DNA of 64,000 nt, taken from the NCBI GenBank assembly GCA_025766275.1, contig JAFKAC010000150.1:1-64000 (forward strand), read 5' to 3'. A model generated the notes under the pieces. That model was not told the origin of the DNA and made no database searches. It saw only the letters and a program-made list of their open reading frames with translations. This document shows positions 13,316 through 26,190 of this stretch, piece by piece; position 1 is the stretch's first letter, and the number at the start of each line of letters is the position of its first letter. The translations under genes were made by a program, and so were the position numbers. Origin of the DNA: Lactarius indigo. Taxonomy: Eukaryota > Basidiomycota > Agaricomycetes > Russulales > Russulaceae.

Positions 13316-14275
13316 CTACAGGGTCTCAGTGATGGCGGTGAATCCATCATTGTCGCAGCCTGGGTTTGAGTGATGTATGGGGCCATTGTCGTACGGCCAG
13401 GGGTTTAGGATCCGAGGAGCAAGTAGCCATCGAGCAGCGGGATTGTGCAAGCCAAGATCTGTACATTTGCAGTCAGCTGGGTGCTTGAGGATGGACGACC
13501 CAGATAAGGAGGAGGGGAGCTGCACGGGAGCTGGATGTGCTGGACAAGACTTCTTCGATGCCATGAGGAAGTTCTGGAATGTGATAGCGTGCACGGCGAT
13601 GTCGGGGATGTCGCGCCACATAGGGCTACACAGATCAGGGGTACGGATAGGCCAGCTCAGGACACGGAGACGAATGCAATCGTGGAGGTCTTGATACCGT
13701 GCCGATGCTTCGGATGAAAGGACACAGCTTGCAGCTGGTAGCTCGGACGCTCTCTGCGATCTCCACGTCATAGCCGGTCTCACCGACGTAAGTCACCCAG
13801 GGACCTGCCAAGGGGTGGTAGTATGGCGGGCGACCCGCACATGAGATTCTGAGATTCTTTCAAGCCAATAAAAAATGTTACACATACAGACTTGGAAAAA
13901 CATAGGCATAAACTGGAAAGAGCCGTCGTTGGTCACATGGTCCTCCTTTCTGACGCCGAAGTCACCAGTCGCAAGGAGACCCCACATAAATCGAGCTGTG
14001 CAAATAGTTTGCACACGTAAACTGCACATTCTCTCTGGGCTGCTCGGTCACACAATGCGCTGATCGCCGATGGGAAGCTCCGGTGGCCGAGGATGCATCT
14101 AAGGCGAGGAACCGCTCGTCTGTGCCCGGCGACCCGTGGCCAGCGCTGTGGAAGGTGTGCAGAGTCAGATATGGCCTCAGTGTACTTGATGCCAGGGAAG
14201 CTAGGAGTTGAGATGGGTCAGGACAGATCTCCATCGCTCACTCATACCAGTAGCACGGTGAAGGTTGCGTTGGCA
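13316..14275 (-). pseudogene. S53-2: decayed and internally deleted sedolisin gene
   Basis: Minus-strand pieces, from the C-terminus upward: SNPGCDNDGFTAI near 13325-13370, IPDIAVHAITFQNF near 13565-13610, and GDFGVRKEDHVTNDG (family GDSGVG) near 13935-13980. Frames change between blocks, and the catalytic serine block is unreadable. The N-terminal side is shorter than in S53-1 and S53-3. Near 14265-14275 the coding block (ggtgaaggttgcgtt) is joined directly to the shared leader (gcacgtacagtggtggag), so roughly 0.6 kb has been deleted. Confidence 0.6.
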
Positions 14276-14846
14276 CGTACAGTGGTGGAGGGCTGGACAC
14301 ATCAGCAAATAAAATTGTAATTTTTATGTGCTTACCAAAATCGAAAGAGCTTACGTAGGTTATAATCGGATTTGGGTTTACCGTGAAATAACAATCGCTT
14401 GTAGTTGAGCCGTGATTACGAATCGACTATTATATGCAGCATATAGGTGCTTATGATTCTCATGGTCACACGCAGCCCAACTGTAAGCACCTATATTTAC
14501 TCATTGTGCTCATCGATCTGGGTGGCCCACAACCGATCTGACCCGCCTTCTTTTCTTTGTTCCGGTAGGGTATCCCCTATCACTCAAAAGCAGAGCAGAG
14601 CACTCCCGCTGCCTCATGCGCGTGACTCTCACTAAATCCACCTGCGCCTTCCTCCGCTGCAGGACCCCCTGCAGCTGCACCATCTTATCCGCCAGCCTCC
14701 GGTTGGCACAGTACCAACAGCAACAACCGCCATCGGTCCCGCCGAGTGCGAGTAGGGCTTCAGATTCCACCGGGCATAGGTGCTCTTCGTAACGACCCCC
14801 GATTCAACAACCTCCGTGGGCTCATCTGAACATCTCTGCCTTTCCC

Positions 14847-15720
14847 ATGTCATCCAAGGACACGCTCGTCGACCACTGGCACACTGCACGGGCTGCCGCG
14901 ATCCTCAAGCAGGTATGTCCTAGCTCCAGCCCTTTCGTTACTCTCCCTCATCTTCATCTGGCGTGCAGCATGATTAGGACCTTGTCACGAAAGTTGCCCG
15001 CAGCCGTCGTCTTTCACCCCCGCACTGTCGAATCGCTTGTCTGGGAAGCTCAGCGTGCAGACCTCGCGAGCGTCGGTGTTTCGAAATCCTCATCACCCGC
15101 TTGCTCTGGCCGCCGTTCATTTGGCGCAGTCGTCGACGGACGCGTCGCCACGGCCAACAGTCCGTCAATGACACTTCCCGAGTTGCAGCGAGGCAAAATA
15201 TGAACTGGATAACCCTCCAACATTCCTGAGGCGTGGACAACATTCTCCCTGGACCCCTTCGCCGGCACGAGCGTCATTCAGCGCCCTGAAGCCCCCCTGG
15301 TCATTGATACCGATATTTCGTCCATCACCTCAGAAAATAAGCGCGGCATCGTTATTGGGCGTCGCTGCTGCCGCCATCGCCGTCGAAGGTCGCTTATAGT
15401 GAGGCTGACGAGGAGAGCCTTCGCTCGGGAAGGGGCCGAGGTAGAGGACTATGGTTGCGTGTCCCATTCCGCTCTGCCCGCACCTTATGCTCATGCTCAC
15501 CTTTTGATGCACCAGATCAAGGCGCTCTCTAAAGAGGTAAGCTCGTCCCGGTATGTCAATTCCAGTGGACAGGAGTGTAAGTTACTTGCGGCTTCACTGA
15601 AGCAAAAGGGTAACAACGCGTAGCAAGCCCAAAGCTTTGTTAAAGCCGAACAGTACTACACGTGCGCTATTGAGGTATCGCCTCACCCCGGACCCTGCTA
15701 TGTGAGTATGTAGCTGCCAC
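14847..15720 (+). pseudogene. Host gene fragments inside the 3.0-kb insertion, one TPR-like
   Basis: A plausible first exon starts with ATG at 14847 (MSSKDTLVDHWHTARAAAIL) and ends in KQ before a gt donor at ~14912, with a cag acceptor near 14969. A stop follows at once in the next exon. Further along, near 15590-15700, frames read LKQKGNNA...SFVKAEQYYTCAIEVSP, which resembles one tetratricopeptide repeat of the kind in co-chaperones (KGNxAFKxGxFxKAxxxYTxAI). A stop lies where the AF pair is expected. The first exon's family is not recognised. The pieces may come from one or several genes. Confidence 0.4.
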
Positions 15721-16439
15721 AGCACGAGGAAGTGGTGGTGGATCGCGACGAGGCGCTCAAGCTCGACTTAACTTAAGTTACGGGTACGGGTCTCGCAGGT
15801 ACGGGTCAGGGTGGCCATTCTCGGACCCGTGCCACGGGTACTTGCAGGTACGACTAGCTACAACATGCTACTTACCACGACTCATTTCGTGTTTGCATTT
15901 GACTTTCGACTGCGACAATGTTCAGGCTGCATCAGATCATCTCCGTGTGGCTTAGCTGCCATATCGGACTCACTCCCACAACATCCGACGTCCAAGTCAC
16001 CACTTCACCATCAATTTCTCTCACGTTTCCCCCATCCCATCCCATCCATCCACATGCAATCTCTCCCCCTCTCTTCAGTTGGACGACAACAGCGCGCGTG
16101 TTCATCTCACCAATGGCACTCATAGACCAGCCACGCGTTCCAACGTCTTGTGCTGTCTCGGTTCGGCATGTCCGCATTGGTGGCTTCTAGCAATGTGACT
16201 AGATATCCATTTTATCCAGGTCATCTCCGCTCTCTTCCAGCAGTACAGGTGGCTCATCTGCACCTCTCTCGTCGCCTCTCCTCTCCCTCATTATTCGGTC
16301 TCGGTATTCTTACGTCTATGGTGCAGCTCTTGAGACGCTACGTTTTTTGTTTTTTTGTTTTGTTTTTACTACGTTTTCTACTGACTTATTTGTCGTGCCT
16401 ATTTATTGGCCTCAACATAGGGCCCTGACCGCTCAACAA

Positions 16440-16735
16440 GGCGATATGGCGATGACGACTATGCCGGCGGGGCTATGACCCATGGCATGACCACAACTGC
16501 AACGAGGTGACGACGATTGCAATGACAGGGCAATCACAACGACCGTGGCCTCGACAATGATATGTGGTGAGTGCGACGAAGATCACGCCGACGAGGTGAC
16601 CACAATGACCACGGCAACTAGGTGACCACGACGAGGCGACCACAGCAATGAGGTGACTACGATGGGCGACTTCGATGAGACCACGGCAACCACGGCGACG
16701 GCGACGACAATGACTATGGGGTGACGACGACCTCG
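16440..16735 (+). repeat. Imperfect GAC/GAT-rich minisatellite
   Basis: A stretch of degenerate units built on gaccacgacgaggtgacc and its variants, with no sustained reading frame. It lies inside the 3.0-kb insertion. Confidence 0.6.
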
Positions 16736-16845
16736 AGCATGAGAAGCTACTGATAGGAATAGAGAAACATATTATTGCTAGAATACACAGTGTTCCCGTG
16801 GTAACATCTACATAAGTATAATACTGTTGTGCATGGTATTGATGA

Positions 16846-16935
16846 CCTTTAGTATAGCGGTAATTTGTGTCACGTTCTCAAATTGTTATGTTAGCACTCA
16901 TGTCACGCGTGGCCCATGTTCGAATCCGTCTTAAT
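16846..16935 (+). other. tRNA-Asp-like relic or SINE head
   Basis: TTAGTATAGCGGT resembles the D-arm/A-box of eukaryotic tRNA-Asp. TGTCACGCG resembles its anticodon loop (GTC). GTTCGAATCC is a B-box/T-loop consensus. About 25 bp too many lie between the A-box and the anticodon-like segment, the acceptor ends do not pair well, and TGTCACG occurs twice. It is therefore not a functional tRNA; a tRNA-derived SINE or decayed tRNA is more likely. Confidence 0.3.
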
Positions 16936-17384
16936 CCAGTTTACCGGTGTGCCTTAGTATTGACCTTAGTAACTTAGTATTATGAAATACGATAATAATT
17001 AAGATAGAGCAAGAAACAAAAAGATCAAAGACGGGTACAGTGATGGCATTGTAATTTTTCTACTAGCTACCCTCTGAATTATAACCGATTATAAGCGCAC
17101 ACAATCCAAGTGAAGAGTTTGAGTTCATGAAAGGCAATACAATCTGCAAAAGCAAATATAAGCGATTACCATTCATGGGCATAATTGCCAAACGATTTCA
17201 AAACCATCGAACGACCATAATCGCTTTCGGCGATTTGTAATCCCGGACCTGCTCAGACCGCTTACGGCGATTATAAGTGGTTATAACCACTTGTCAACCT
17301 TTTTTTTATTTGCTGATGCACTGCTCCTTACGGAGCGCCAGAGCCAACAAGTACAATATTATGTAACGTAGAAATTTAAACAAC

Positions 17385-19257
<1,873 letters not shown>

Positions 19258-20013
19258 AGTAGAGAGCAATGGCCATTATGTGAGAGGACTATGGGAAGCG
19301 TCGCGTGCATACATATCGATCACATTTTCTCCGTCGGGTTGTTCACCATCCTGATTGTACTGTATTTGGGGCACCTACGACATGTGGGCCATCTACATAA
19401 CGCCAATACTAATCCCCACTTTACCTTTTTTTTTTGCCTGTGGTAGGTTACTTGCAGTCATGTGATTACTTGCCCGTTCAAGGGCCGGTTTACCTTGGAT
19501 CAGTGCCATTGGTTGTGTCGCTTTTAAAGTTGTCTCCCATAGACCTTATATTTCATCTCGCCATCTCCCGGCCTTCTCATCCGAGTGAATGACAAAATTA
19601 ATGTTTACTGTGTTTTCCTGGTGCTTATTGGTGCTTATTCAGACGCCAAAAGTCGTGAGAGAACGTTTGCATCGCATGTGCTTCGACAAGTCATTTTCAT
19701 GCGGCGATGATACCCCAGGATCATCGAGACATCCACGATAAGCTAGACAGGTAGACAGTGTTCTTAAACGTATTCCATCTCTTAGACTATATGTCACACA
19801 CCGTAGCAACACATAATCCGGCTTCGTGGATCCACAGATCGCATAGCCTGTTTTTCAGAGATAATGCTCTGTTCTTGGATCAATGGTATTGATTCATCAC
19901 TTTTACGATTCGAGAACCATCACTACATGATACAGCTAGCGTACTACGATAAAACGTTCGGATAAGATATAATAAAATGGTGTCACCGAAACATATAGCC
20001 TCGCAGATACCCA
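19258..20013. other. Conserved 3' spacer between Lpd-3 and NLR-C
   Basis: No gene supported. It has the same blocks in the same order as 8360-9090 and 49006-50088. Confidence 0.5.
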
Positions 20014-23000
20014 TCACTCGTTCATTCGCTCCGATAGTAGTTCGACGATCTCTGCGAATCCTCTTGCTTTGGCCTCGTCCAACGGAGTCCTGCCTTCGTT
20101 ACCGCGCGCGTTCACATCCCCCCATGCTTCAATAATGATCGCACAACTTCCAGATGTCCATTGTAGGCTGCATCGTGCAACGGGACCCGGCCTCGGCTAT
20201 CGCGCGCATTGACTTTGGCATTGTGCTCAAGAAGTATCTCGACAACCTCGAGACACCCAGGGTACGCTGCAAGGTGGAGTGGGGTCGATTGATCTTCCCG
20301 CTGGGCTTCCAGGTCTACGCCACGGTCGAGTAGCCACCGCACAACATCAGGAAATCCTTCGCGCGATGCGTGATGCAGAGGAGTTTCGTCGAGGTCGTTC
20401 CGGATATTCAGATCGGCGCCATTCTCCAGTAGCAACCATACAATCTCGACGTCCCTTTTGGCGAGTGCTGCGTGCAAGGGAGTCCCGTCGCGACCACCCT
20501 TGGCGTTGACATCCTGCGGGCGCTTCAAAAGTACATATTCTACCAGGGCCAAATTCCCGATCCGTAGGGCGTAATATAAGGGGGATGCGTTTGGTTGTCC
20601 TGGGCTTCTCTCGGGAATTGAGGACCCGTCAACGTTGTGGAGCCAGACCCATGCAGCGAAATATGGCTTGCCTGCGTCAAACAGTTCATCGATCCCATTC
20701 TTCACGTGCGACAAAACATTTTCGATCTTGACGTGGTCGAACCAGCGCGTTGCTGCGTATAGGGCCAAGGGAAAGCCCGTGATGCTGTCACGATTAACTT
20801 GCTCATCAAGTCGGAGGAGGATACCTAGAGACGCTTGCGCTAGAATCGTGTGCGCGGACTCGAGTCGAATATGGAATCGAGACTCCTCTCCGACACAACT
20901 CGCAAGCCGATTTGATGTCAAGAACTCTTTCACCGAGAAGTGCGAGAACTGAACGACCCGCGAACCACCATCCATGACGACGGTCACCAAACTGGAGCAT
21001 GCTGACAGCACTGCTTCTTCGTTATCTTCCCACCGCCAATCTGCATTCAACTTCGGGCCTCCTCTCGCGTCGAAGTCGATGGCAAGGACTTCGGCAAGTT
21101 CTTCGACTCGAAGCGGACGAACGGCGACGGTCAGGCATTGTAGTAGACGATAGGCGTGATCTCCGTTAGCCCGGCTGATTTCCCTTAGAATCCGTTCGTA
21201 TGTCTCGTCCAGGGACTTGGGTAATTCGTCCAGGATGCTGAGGACGCTCGATGGGAAACAATGACGTAATATCTCCAATTGACAAATACCCATCGGAACC
21301 TGCGTGGAATCTTTCTTTAGCGTGCACAACAACGGAGTAGTGACGGGCTTACATTCCATCAGCCTTAGTTGAGAGTCTTTCGACCACCACGTCCCTTTCC
21401 TCGCTCTCCATCGACGCATCCTCGAGTCCGAGTAAACAACCGAGTTGACATAGTTCGCGATATCCGCGTTCTGTCCGCTTTCGTCGTGAAGTGAGATCCG
21501 GTAGGCTGCCAGTGGCTCGAGGGCATTACGGATGTCGATCTCGGGTCGACTCGTGATACACATATGCAAGTTCGAAAGTTTCAGCCCGACGAGATCCTTG
21601 ACAAGTCGCAGGACCTTTTCGCGAGGTGATGGCACCCCTGATGTGTTGAGCATTCGTCAACGGCATCTAAGATGAGGTAGATTGGTGTTTGTCCGAGGGC
21701 CACGAGCATGGTCTTGAGGCACTGCGCGAGTGCGTCCTCATTTGGCTGGACTAATCCCTGACGATGAGCGGAGTACAAGGCATGAAGAATATCGCAGTAA
21801 ACATCGGACTGATGAGAGAGCTGGATGAGAAGGGAGGAGAGGAGAGCACGGGAGTCCTGCTTTGCGGTGTCCTTGAAGTCAAAATAGAAGTAGGCCATCG
21901 ACGCGAGCCCGGCATTGCAGACGTCTTCTATATCTCGGATGATCACGGAGCTAGATGAAATCACAGCTTGAGCGCGACTATAGACGCAATTCGTCAGGGA
22001 GAAACTAACCTGAGAATACTCTTTCCCGAGCCCGCTGAGGGATAGGAAGGAGTTAGTATGAATTCGGTCGGAGAGCAAGGGACGTACGTTTTCCATGAAC
22101 CCACAACAGGCAGCCATCGGCCCTCCAACCGTTGAAGGCGTCACCTCGAGTGAGCCATGTTGCGGTACCCTCGTGGTGGGCACCACAGGCGGTATTGTAA
22201 TTGATGGACGGATCAGGGGGAGAGATCCAGTTTCGGAGGTCATGTCGAAGCTGGTTGCCTGTTAACTATGTAAGCGACGGTGGTCAAGAACAGCAGGCGC
22301 TGGGGAGATCACTGACGGCTCATATCGTCTACGGTGTTCACGATCTGTTGTATTGCTGCGCTCCTTTGCTTCCCTTCTGAGCGAGCCAAAGAGTGAGGAC
22401 GTCGTGTAGAATAGATAATCAGAATCACATACCATCGAGGATTAGCTTCACATCGTCGTTGATGACTGCCACCCTATGATCGACTTGTTTCACTCCATCG
22501 TTGACTGTCCGCACATTTTGGTCAACGCGTTGGACCCCCTCGCCGACGACCTGGACCCTCTCGTCGACACACTCTACCTTCCCGTCGACCTCTTGCACCC
22601 CCTTCTTGACACCCTCCACCTGGAAACCAACGCCGATCACCTTGTCGTCCACACTATGCGTCAGCCTCAGGACTTCGGAAATCGCCATCCGCGCCTCGTC
22701 TTGTGTCAATCTGTCCAGTTTCTGCAGCGCGTCCTCGATATCTCGTCTTCCAACAAGCTTTTTGAAGAATTTCTCTGAATAAAATCTGAGATAGATCAGA
22801 GAAAAATGGAGAATAACGCACTCGCTCTCCTTGTCTGATTTCCTTGGTCGCTATCGCGAAGATAGACAACACCTCCACCATAATCTTTACTATAACATCC
22901 GTCATAGCTGCCGTCTGTGGAACTTCGGTGTAGGCCTCGAGTCGTTTGAAAAAGTTCTCAATACGTTCAAAGATGTCGATGAGAATGTCGTGACTGGCAG

Positions 23001-23466
23001 CAACATCCTTGGATGCCTGAATGATCGGGCTGTCACAATGGTCCGCAAGGTGTGCTAAACGGAGATACTCACCAAGAGCAGGACTCCAATTCCAGCAAAT
23101 ATCACTTTGGCGGGCGAGAACACCTGTAAAACAAAGGTGAGAGCACAAATCGTGGAACGAGGCATTCTCCCGATACTCACCAAACAGCACCCTCACCGAG
23201 TGTAGCGGAGCATGCGTATAGCACGTTTACCGTCGGATTAAGCCACTTTGTCAACCTCTCGTCGTCTCTCCGAGACTGCTCGAACTCCTCAACCTGGGCT
23301 TTGAGCACGGCGAGAATTGCATCGGGAGTGTCGCAGGTCTTGAGCCAGGCGGCTAAGGGATGAGATGTGATGTCGTACCCCGTTTGCTTTTGTAGGCCTT
23401 GAAGGCAGTTTTGAAGATAGCGTCGAAGTTGGAGGAAGAGGTGGTTGGGAGTGGGGACTGAGACAT
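20014..23466 (-). pseudogene. NLR-C: frameshifted copy of the Goodbye/NACHT/ankyrin gene
   Basis: It has the same nine-exon layout as NLR-B, starting with ATG at 23466 (MSQSPLPTTSSS). At least four small deletions break it: a missing T in a T run near 23393 (KAYKK becomes KAYKS), a deletion near 23187 (GEGVGL lost), a missing G near 21650 just after Walker B (ILDAVDEC), and a missing base near 21284 in WVFCQLE. The last ankyrin repeat is also disrupted near 20122, where tcccccca replaces ttcccaccg, giving an early stop. P-loop exon, NACHT and five ankyrin repeats remain readable in pieces. Exon 4 (22774-22433, 342 nt) has the shortest heptad run of the array. Confidence 0.85.
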
Positions 23467-24150
23467 GGTGTAACGGTATGGCGTCGATTTGGGTTGGGAG
23501 GCAAGTAGATAACCTGCAGTGTGACGGCAATTAAACGGATAGAGCGGAGGCAGGACGAGGCACAGCCGCACAGCCTCGGGTACTGCAAATATCTGGATAA
23601 GGATGATAGACGCGCTACCGACCTGATAAGGATAGACGCGGCAACTTGGTGACGACATAGCGGATGCAGCGTCTAGTGAAGGAAAGTTGACGGAAGAACG
23701 GACTGTGGCCGATGACAATGGCTCGGGGCTTCATACTAGTTGTTAGTTACCTAGCACAGTCTAAGGTACGGCACAACAAGACCCAAATAGCATATGACTA
23801 ACCAACGCACTCATCTATAGTTCATTTTTTCTTGTGTACGATACGTAGTACTATAATACAGTATGGTTAGCTAGTGTCCGATTTCCGGAACGATCTCGAT
23901 ACAAAGATACCCCCACGCCCATGATCGGGTATGGCTCAAGTTTTAATTGCATGTGTCTAGCGCTATCGCTCAGAGCAATGCGTTTGTTGAGTTTGGAACA
24001 TTTAAACTCTACGTCCCAATCACGAAGCACAGCACATCCAAAAGTTGATACAAATTGGGAGTCCGAGCCCCATAACCTACGGAACACATAGTAAGCCCAT
24101 GTCGGAGTAAAGAGGCATACGTTTGATGCGCCCCACAAGATCCCACGAAT
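23467..24150. other. NLR-C upstream spacer
   Basis: No gene seen. This is the conserved NLR 5' block and module spacer, equivalent to 12627-13315. Confidence 0.45.
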
Positions 24151-25330
24151 GGCGGAGTATCCACAGTGTTGCAGCCCAGGTTCGAGCCAACTGTAATGTC
24201 ATAGAGGGTCACGGCGCCATTGTCGTACGCCGGGAGTTGAGGAAGCTGAGGGTGGGTAGTCATCAAGCAGCGAGATTGTGCGAACGATGATCTCGTTTCC
24301 AGTCATCTGAGTGGTCACGGATAGTTGAGGAGGTGGAGAGATGCACAGGAGCCGCTTATGTTAGACGTACTACCTCAATGCTATGACGAGAAGTTCCGGT
24401 ATCTGATAAGCGTGCGCGGCAGTGCCAGGGGTGCCGCAGCCATAAGGCTACAAGAATCACAGAGCACAAATAGGTCAGCTCAGGTCATGGAGGCAGGCAT
24501 ACTCTTAGAGGCTTTGATACTGTTGCATAGGTTCCGGATGAAGGGAGGCGCGGCCTGCACCTGGTATCTCGCATGCTGATAGTATTATGAAAAGTTGCCG
24601 CCGGAGAGTCTCGCCGCAATCTCCAGCTCGTAGCTGGTTGTCTCGTCGACAGAAGTAACCCCGGGACATGTGAAAGGGTGGTGAGATGGTGGGTGACCTG
24701 TACGCGAGCTTCTAAGACTCTTCCAAGCTAATTAAAAATGCCATACGTACAAGTTATGGAGAATATAGACACAAACCGGACAGGCCATCGTCGGCCACAT
24801 GGCCCCCTTTTCCGACGACGAAGTCAATGTTCGCGAGGACTGATCCCGCATGCGCCGAGCTGCTCGAACAGTTTACGTACATACCTTGCGTGTTCTATTT
24901 TGGCAGCTTGCTCATACGACATGCTAATGAACCCGAGTGGCAGATGATGTATCTAAAGCAAGGAACCAGGCGTCCATCCCCGACGACCTGCGGTGGGTGC
25001 CGCGGAAGATGTGCGGGGTCGGATAGTACGTACGCCAAGGTCGGGCTCGAAAGAGATGGGTCGAATCTGCGCATCCCCGTCGTAAACTCGTAGGATGGTG
25101 AGGGGACCGTCGGTGAGGTCTCTGAGCACAAGCTTAGCAATGGGCCCGTCGCAGCGAGCGCATAGAAGAATGTGTTGTATGGCCAGCGCACGAACATCGC
25201 AGAGGGGTTACCGTCATCACTCATCGTGGTCACGGCTCTCTCGATGCAGGCCCGGAATTTGCAGCCCTCTGCAGCCTGTTGGAATGCTTGCACGGTGTCG
25301 CCCACTACATAGGGGGAGAGGCTGATATGA
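24151..25330 (-). pseudogene. S53-3: decayed sedolisin gene
   Basis: Minus-strand blocks: a C-terminal segment equivalent to YDITVGSNLGCNT near 24165-24215, a SLLDD-like segment near 24255-24275, a GD/VVGKGG-like segment near 24805-24835, and an N-terminal piece near 24990-25330 with MFVRWPYNTFFYALAATG. Several frame changes separate them, and the serine loop is not readable. The N-terminal side is better preserved here than in S53-2. The region upstream (25331-25739) has no recognised gene. Confidence 0.6.
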
Positions 25331-25739
25331 GGTGTCGAAGAGAGCGTTTGCTGGGTCATGGACGCGTCATCGAGAGTCGATGTGTTACCACAATGCGCCA
25401 GTGAGATGGACGAAGGACGAAGGACGTGGTATCGAAGCGAGGGTGGTATCTGGGTGCGGAACAACAAGTTCAGCTACATTACAGCATCTACACAAGAGCA
25501 CTTATGTGCTCTTCAGATCTTAGATCCAAACTACTAGGTGCTGTGCTAGCTCGTGATTTATTGATCACGAGAGCCAAGGGACGCACCAACTGCACTGTAA
25601 TTGCATCTGAAGCATGACCTGAATTGTCCACGTCACATAGAAGTTAGAATCCAGAATCCGTTTGTTACTAGGGTTTGAGGAATTAGATCGGCTTTTACGC
25701 AGGGAGTGATTCAGAGGTCTCAGCCCACGGTTCAGGAAC

Positions 25740-25882
25740 CAACTCAGCGATTTGGCGAGCACGTACAGTGGCGGAGGGCTGGACACTGCTCTTTACGGAG
25801 AGAGAGATCGTGCCAGAGTCAATAAGTACAATATTATGTAACGTAGAAACAACTTCTGCAGGGTTCGGACCTCGGTTCGGAC
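25740..25882 (+). pseudogene. Lpd-4, upstream leader part, split by transposon insertion
   Basis: Leader sequence identical in kind to 17320-17410, ending in ggttcggac at 25874-25882. The rest of this Lpd copy resumes at 47123 on the far side of the nested elements, beginning with the duplicated ggttcggac. Confidence 0.8.
25874..25882 (+). repeat. Left 9-bp target-site duplication of the DUF6589/RecQ element
   Basis: GGTTCGGAC, repeated at 47123-47131. The empty site is seen in Lpd-3 near 17403-17411 as a single copy followed by CAGTCTATAC. Confidence 0.85.
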
Positions 25883-26137
25883 CAGACTCCTTCCGTTTCG
25901 ATGCTCCGCGTAAGAGACTATTACTCACTGTGCACGTGTTTCTTCCCACAGCCACTTTCCTTTTATATCCTAACTTTGCGTCTCATTACGCTACGCACCG
26001 ACTGGGGACACTTGTGTCGGCTTCTCCTGGGGCATGATGCATGGTGCTCTTTCGTGTCGATCTCTGTTTTTTTAAATTGTAAACGCGAGTGTCCGTATTC
26101 GGAAAATATAATAAATTTATTGCTTGCTTGACATTGG
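25883..26137 (+). repeat. Left terminal inverted repeat of the outer element
   Basis: It matches the reverse complement of 31475-31689 joined to 47076-47122 with few mismatches, including shared strings such as ctacgcaccgactggggaca and attgtaaacgcgagtgtc. The 5' end CAGACTCC abuts the 9-bp duplication. Confidence 0.9.
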
Positions 26138-26190
26138 GATCAGCGCGTGCATATGTGGTGTATACATCTTCATTGCTGTGCCCTATTCCG

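Larger units (their letters stand above)
14301..17317. mobile_element. 3.0-kb insertion with short terminal inverted repeats
   Basis: The shared leader reads ggctggacac then tgctcttta in other modules. Here it is interrupted after 14300 and resumes at 17322. The insertion begins ATCAGCAAATAAAA and ends with its inverse (TTTTTATTTGCTGAT). Flanks are ACAC on the left and GCAC on the right, which could be an imperfect 4-bp duplication. Both ends carry repeated motifs related to cgattataagcg (14350-14430 and 17080-17295), a subterminal pattern usual in DNA transposons. No transposase is visible. The middle holds gene fragments, a trinucleotide-rich tract and a tRNA-like segment. Probably non-autonomous. 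Confidence 0.6.
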
